Source of the DNA: Patescibacteria group bacterium
GTDB lineage: Bacteria; Patescibacteriota; Minisyncoccia; Phycocordibacterales; UBA12445
Length of the DNA: 5,547 nucleotides
Assembly (NCBI GenBank): GCA_022710205.1
Contig: JAKLHJ010000049.1
Coordinates: 1-5,547 of the forward strand
Reading direction: 5' to 3'
The notes under the pieces were generated by a model. The model did no database searches, had not been told where the DNA came from, and saw only the letters and a list, made by a program, of their open reading frames with translations. Numbering within the stretch: the first letter of the stretch is position 1; the number at the start of each line of letters is the position of its first letter. Below, piece after piece: positions 4,037 to 5,547 of the stretch. A program made the translations under genes and the position numbers.

Positions 4037-4234
4037 ATGTGGATTTTGCTTTACGCCTTCATGGCTATCCTCGTGTGCTTGTTCCTGTATTACCTCGAAA
4101 TCTCCATTTTCCAGCATGAGCCCGACAATCCTCCGCCTGAAGAGTGCGAGAACGAACATGAGTGCGAGTGTGAAGGCGATTGCCGTTGCGGCACGGAGTT
4201 CACCGGCCTCTGCATTTGCCCCAAGAAGGATTAG
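4037..4234 (+). CDS. Membrane-anchored acidic cysteine-rich mini-protein (65 aa)
   Basis: I do not recognise a family. Residues 2-25 are one strong membrane helix (WILLYAFMAILVCLFLYYLEISIF). After a short proline linker (HEPDNPPPEE) comes a compact acidic domain with seven cysteines at 37, 43, 45, 49, 51, 59 and 61. The pattern C-x5-C-x-C-x3-C-x-C-x7-C-x-C, with His27 and His41 nearby, suits metal binding (zinc or an Fe-S cluster) or, if outside the membrane, a disulfide knot. This is inferred from spacing only. The ATG at 4037 is preferred because AAGGAGGT (4021-4028) is then 8 bases away; the in-frame ATG at 4031 would leave only 2 and add Met-Val. It follows the 91-aa gene by 21 bp and is closed by a terminator at 4253-4280. 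Confidence 0.75.
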   Translation: MWILLYAFMAILVCLFLYYLEISIFQHEPDNPPPEECENEHECECEGDCRCGTEFTGLCICPKKD

Positions 4235-4252
4235 AAAAGTTGAAGCTTCATG

Positions 4253-4280
4253 AAGCCCCGTTAACTCGGGGCTTTTTCTT
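4253..4280 (+). terminator. Intrinsic terminator of the small membrane protein operon
   Basis: AAGCCCCG (4253-4260) pairs with CGGGGCTT (4267-4274) around TTAACT and runs into TTTTTCTT. It lies 18 bp past the stop at 4234. Confidence 0.92.
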
Positions 4281-4293
4281 ATCCAAATCGGAC

Positions 4294-4305
4294 ACAACTA
4301 GTTGT
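4294..4305. promoter_or_regulatory. 12-bp palindrome upstream of gatB, possible operator
   Basis: ACAACTAGTTGT is a perfect dyad just upstream of the likely gatB promoter. It may be a regulator site or chance; nothing else supports it. Confidence 0.2.
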
Positions 4306-4315
4306 TTGTGACAAG

Positions 4316-4345
4316 TTTTTGTATGAAATAAATTTATAGTATACT
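4316..4345 (+). promoter_or_regulatory. Candidate gatB promoter
   Basis: TATACT (4340-4345) is a good -10. The -35 is poor: TTTTTG (4316-4321) at an 18-bp spacing is the best choice. Transcription would begin near 4352, leaving a leader of about ten bases with no SD before the ATG at 4362. Confidence 0.4.
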
Positions 4346-4361
4346 TACTTAGACAAATAAA

Positions 4362-5547
4362 ATGTCCGCAATAAAATATTACCCAACTATTGGTCTTGAG
4401 ATACACGCCGAGCTTCGCACAAAGACGAAGATGTTTTGTAATTCAAAGAATGATCCGGATGAAAAAAGACCGAATGTAAATATTTGCCCTGTATGTATGG
4501 CGCATCCGGGAACATTGCCGGTCATAAACAAAGAGGCGGTTAAGCACGTTCTTCGAGTCGGGCACGCAATAGGCGGCAATATCGCCGATTTCACAGAGTT
4601 TGATAGAAAAAATTATTTTTATCCCGATATTCCGAAGGGTTATCAAATATCACAATATAAATATCCGCTTGTCTCGGGCGGTTTTATAAATGGAATTTTG
4701 GTTACAAGAATACATCTGGAAGAAGATACCGCTAAGTCTTACCACAGAGAGAACGATTCTAACTCATATATAGATTTCAATCGTGCCGGAGTTCCGCTCA
4801 TGGAGCTTGTGACTGAGCCGGTAATACACAGCGCCAAAGAGGCGGGTGATTTTGCTCGCGAGCTTCAGACACTTCTAAGATATTTGGGTGCATCGGAGGC
4901 GAATATGGAAAAGGGGGAGATGCGAGTTGAGGCGAACATTTCTGTTTCGGCTGATCCCGATAAGTTTGGGACAAAAGTTGAGGTTAAGAATTTAAATTCG
5001 TTCAAGGCCGTTGAAAGAGCGATTGATTTTGAACTTGCAAGACATATTAAACTCCTAGATGAGGGTAAGGGCGATGAGATAATTCAAGAGACCCGCGGAT
5101 GGGACGAGTTTAAGCAGGTCACGTTCTCACAGAGAAAGAAAGAGAGTTCACACGATTATAGATATTTTCCCGATCCGGACTTGCCGAAACTTTGGATAAG
5201 CAAGATTAAGGAATTTGGAGAACTCAAGAACAGTATGCCCGAGCTTCCAAGGGAGAAGAGAGAAAGATTTTTGAACGAATACGGCCTTAGGAATGAGGCG
5301 GTGGAGATATTTATAAACGAAAGAGCCCTGGCCGACTATTTTGAAAGTGCAGTTTCGGGCAAGAAAGACGACAAGGCATTCTGTGCGCTTGTTTCTAATT
5401 ATATTGTAGGAGATCTCCTGTCGCTTATGAAAAAGGCGGGCGTTTCCGATACTGACGAATTGAACGAGGTTAATAAAGATTCGATTCGCGTAAAGTCGGA
5501 AGATCTCGCCGCGCTTGTTTCTATGATTGTGGCGGGAGAGTTATCTT
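4362..5547 (+). CDS. gatB: Asp-tRNA(Asn)/Glu-tRNA(Gln) amidotransferase subunit B, N-terminal 395 codons
   Basis: GatB is the kinase and tRNA-binding subunit of GatCAB, which phosphorylates Glu-tRNA(Gln) (or Asp-tRNA(Asn)) and amidates it with ammonia passed from GatA. Motifs are in order: IGLEIHAEL (10-18), with the conserved Glu and His; NICPVCMAHPGTLPVIN (40-56); DRKNYFYPDIPKGYQISQY (81-99); RIHLEEDTAK (116-125); the signature YIDFNRAGVPLMELVTEP (136-153); KVEVKNLNSF (205-214); QETRGWD (242-248); and HDYRYFPDPDLP (264-275). The helical and YqeY-like tRNA-binding C-terminal part begins near residue 295 and is cut by the window edge; about 80-100 residues are missing. The ATG at 4362 is the natural family start, without an SD. 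gatC and gatA do not lie directly upstream, so the subunits are not in one operon here. Confidence 0.97.
   Translation, partial: MSAIKYYPTIGLEIHAELRTKTKMFCNSKNDPDEKRPNVNICPVCMAHPGTLPVINKEAVKHVLRVGHAIGGNIADFTEFDRKNYFYPDIPKGYQISQYKYPLVSGGFINGILVTRIHLEEDTAKSYHRENDSNSYIDFNRAGVPLMELVTEPVIHSAKEAGDFARELQTLLRYLGASEANMEKGEMRVEANISVSADPDKFGTKVEVKNLNSFKAVERAIDFELARHIKLLDEGKGDEIIQETRGWDEFKQVTFSQRKKESSHDYRYFPDPDLPKLWISKIKEFGELKNSMPELPREKRERFLNEYGLRNEAVEIFINERALADYFESAVSGKKDDKAFCALVSNYIVGDLLSLMKKAGVSDTDELNEVNKDSIRVKSEDLAALVSMIVAGELS

Noticed and set aside
4028..4297. Minus-strand open frame of 89 codons with a hydrophobic segment
   Set aside because: It starts downstream of and crosses the plus-strand terminator at 4253-4280 and is antisense to the well-signalled cysteine-rich gene.
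1..5547. Alternative genetic code (UGA as glycine) or tRNA/rRNA genes
   Set aside because: All accepted genes read through without UGA as sense, and I saw no cloverleaf or ribosomal RNA sequence in the gaps.

Overview
The window looks like a chromosomal segment of a Candidate Phyla Radiation (Patescibacteria, probably Parcubacteria-like) bacterium. This rests on three core housekeeping genes (topA, murB, gatB) that are not in their usual operons, short gaps, core genes with almost no Shine-Dalgarno (SD) sequence, and many small orphan membrane proteins between them. No UGA is read as sense in any gene I accept, so the standard bacterial code fits and the recoded Gracilibacteria/SR1 lineages are unlikely. 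The lineage is an inference from gene style, not from a marker phylogeny.

Layout. Positions 1-297 (minus) are the first 99 codons of DNA topoisomerase I, cut by the window edge. Directly upstream of it, 298-615 is a small element: a GIY-YIG nuclease gene (320-589, minus) between 20-bp imperfect inverted repeats. A second, gene-less hairpin at 672-736 carries the same repeat ends and is flanked by a 4-bp direct repeat. From 799 to 1524 (minus) come two tandem mini-transcription units, each a promoter, a 70-72 aa two-helix membrane protein with a strong SD, and an intrinsic terminator. The two terminators are identical over 25 bp. Positions 1649-2341 (plus) encode a 230-aa secreted orphan protein, followed by a TTCG-loop terminator.

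The cell-wall gene murB (2416-3330, plus) follows. Then comes a 409-bp stretch without a sizeable gene that is dense in structure: a 24-codon mini-ORF with an ideal SD inside an inverted repeat (3331-3428), five heptamer tandem repeats (3433-3467), two perfect 40-bp palindromes (3486-3525 and 3580-3619) with mutually complementary centres, and a promoter (3653-3681). That promoter drives a two-gene operon (3740-4234) of a 91-aa membrane protein and a 65-aa membrane-anchored cysteine-rich acidic protein, closed by a terminator. The window ends in the first 395 codons of gatB (4362-5547, plus).

How it fits together. The three core genes serve DNA supercoiling, peptidoglycan precursor synthesis and Gln-tRNA(Gln) formation, and are not functionally linked. 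The accessory genes stand out as self-contained cassettes (near-consensus promoter, AGGAGG-like SD, terminator), whereas the core genes start on short or SD-less leaders. The most interesting parts are the repeat-bounded GIY-YIG element with its gene-less partner, the paired palindromes, and the cysteine-rich membrane protein operon beside them.
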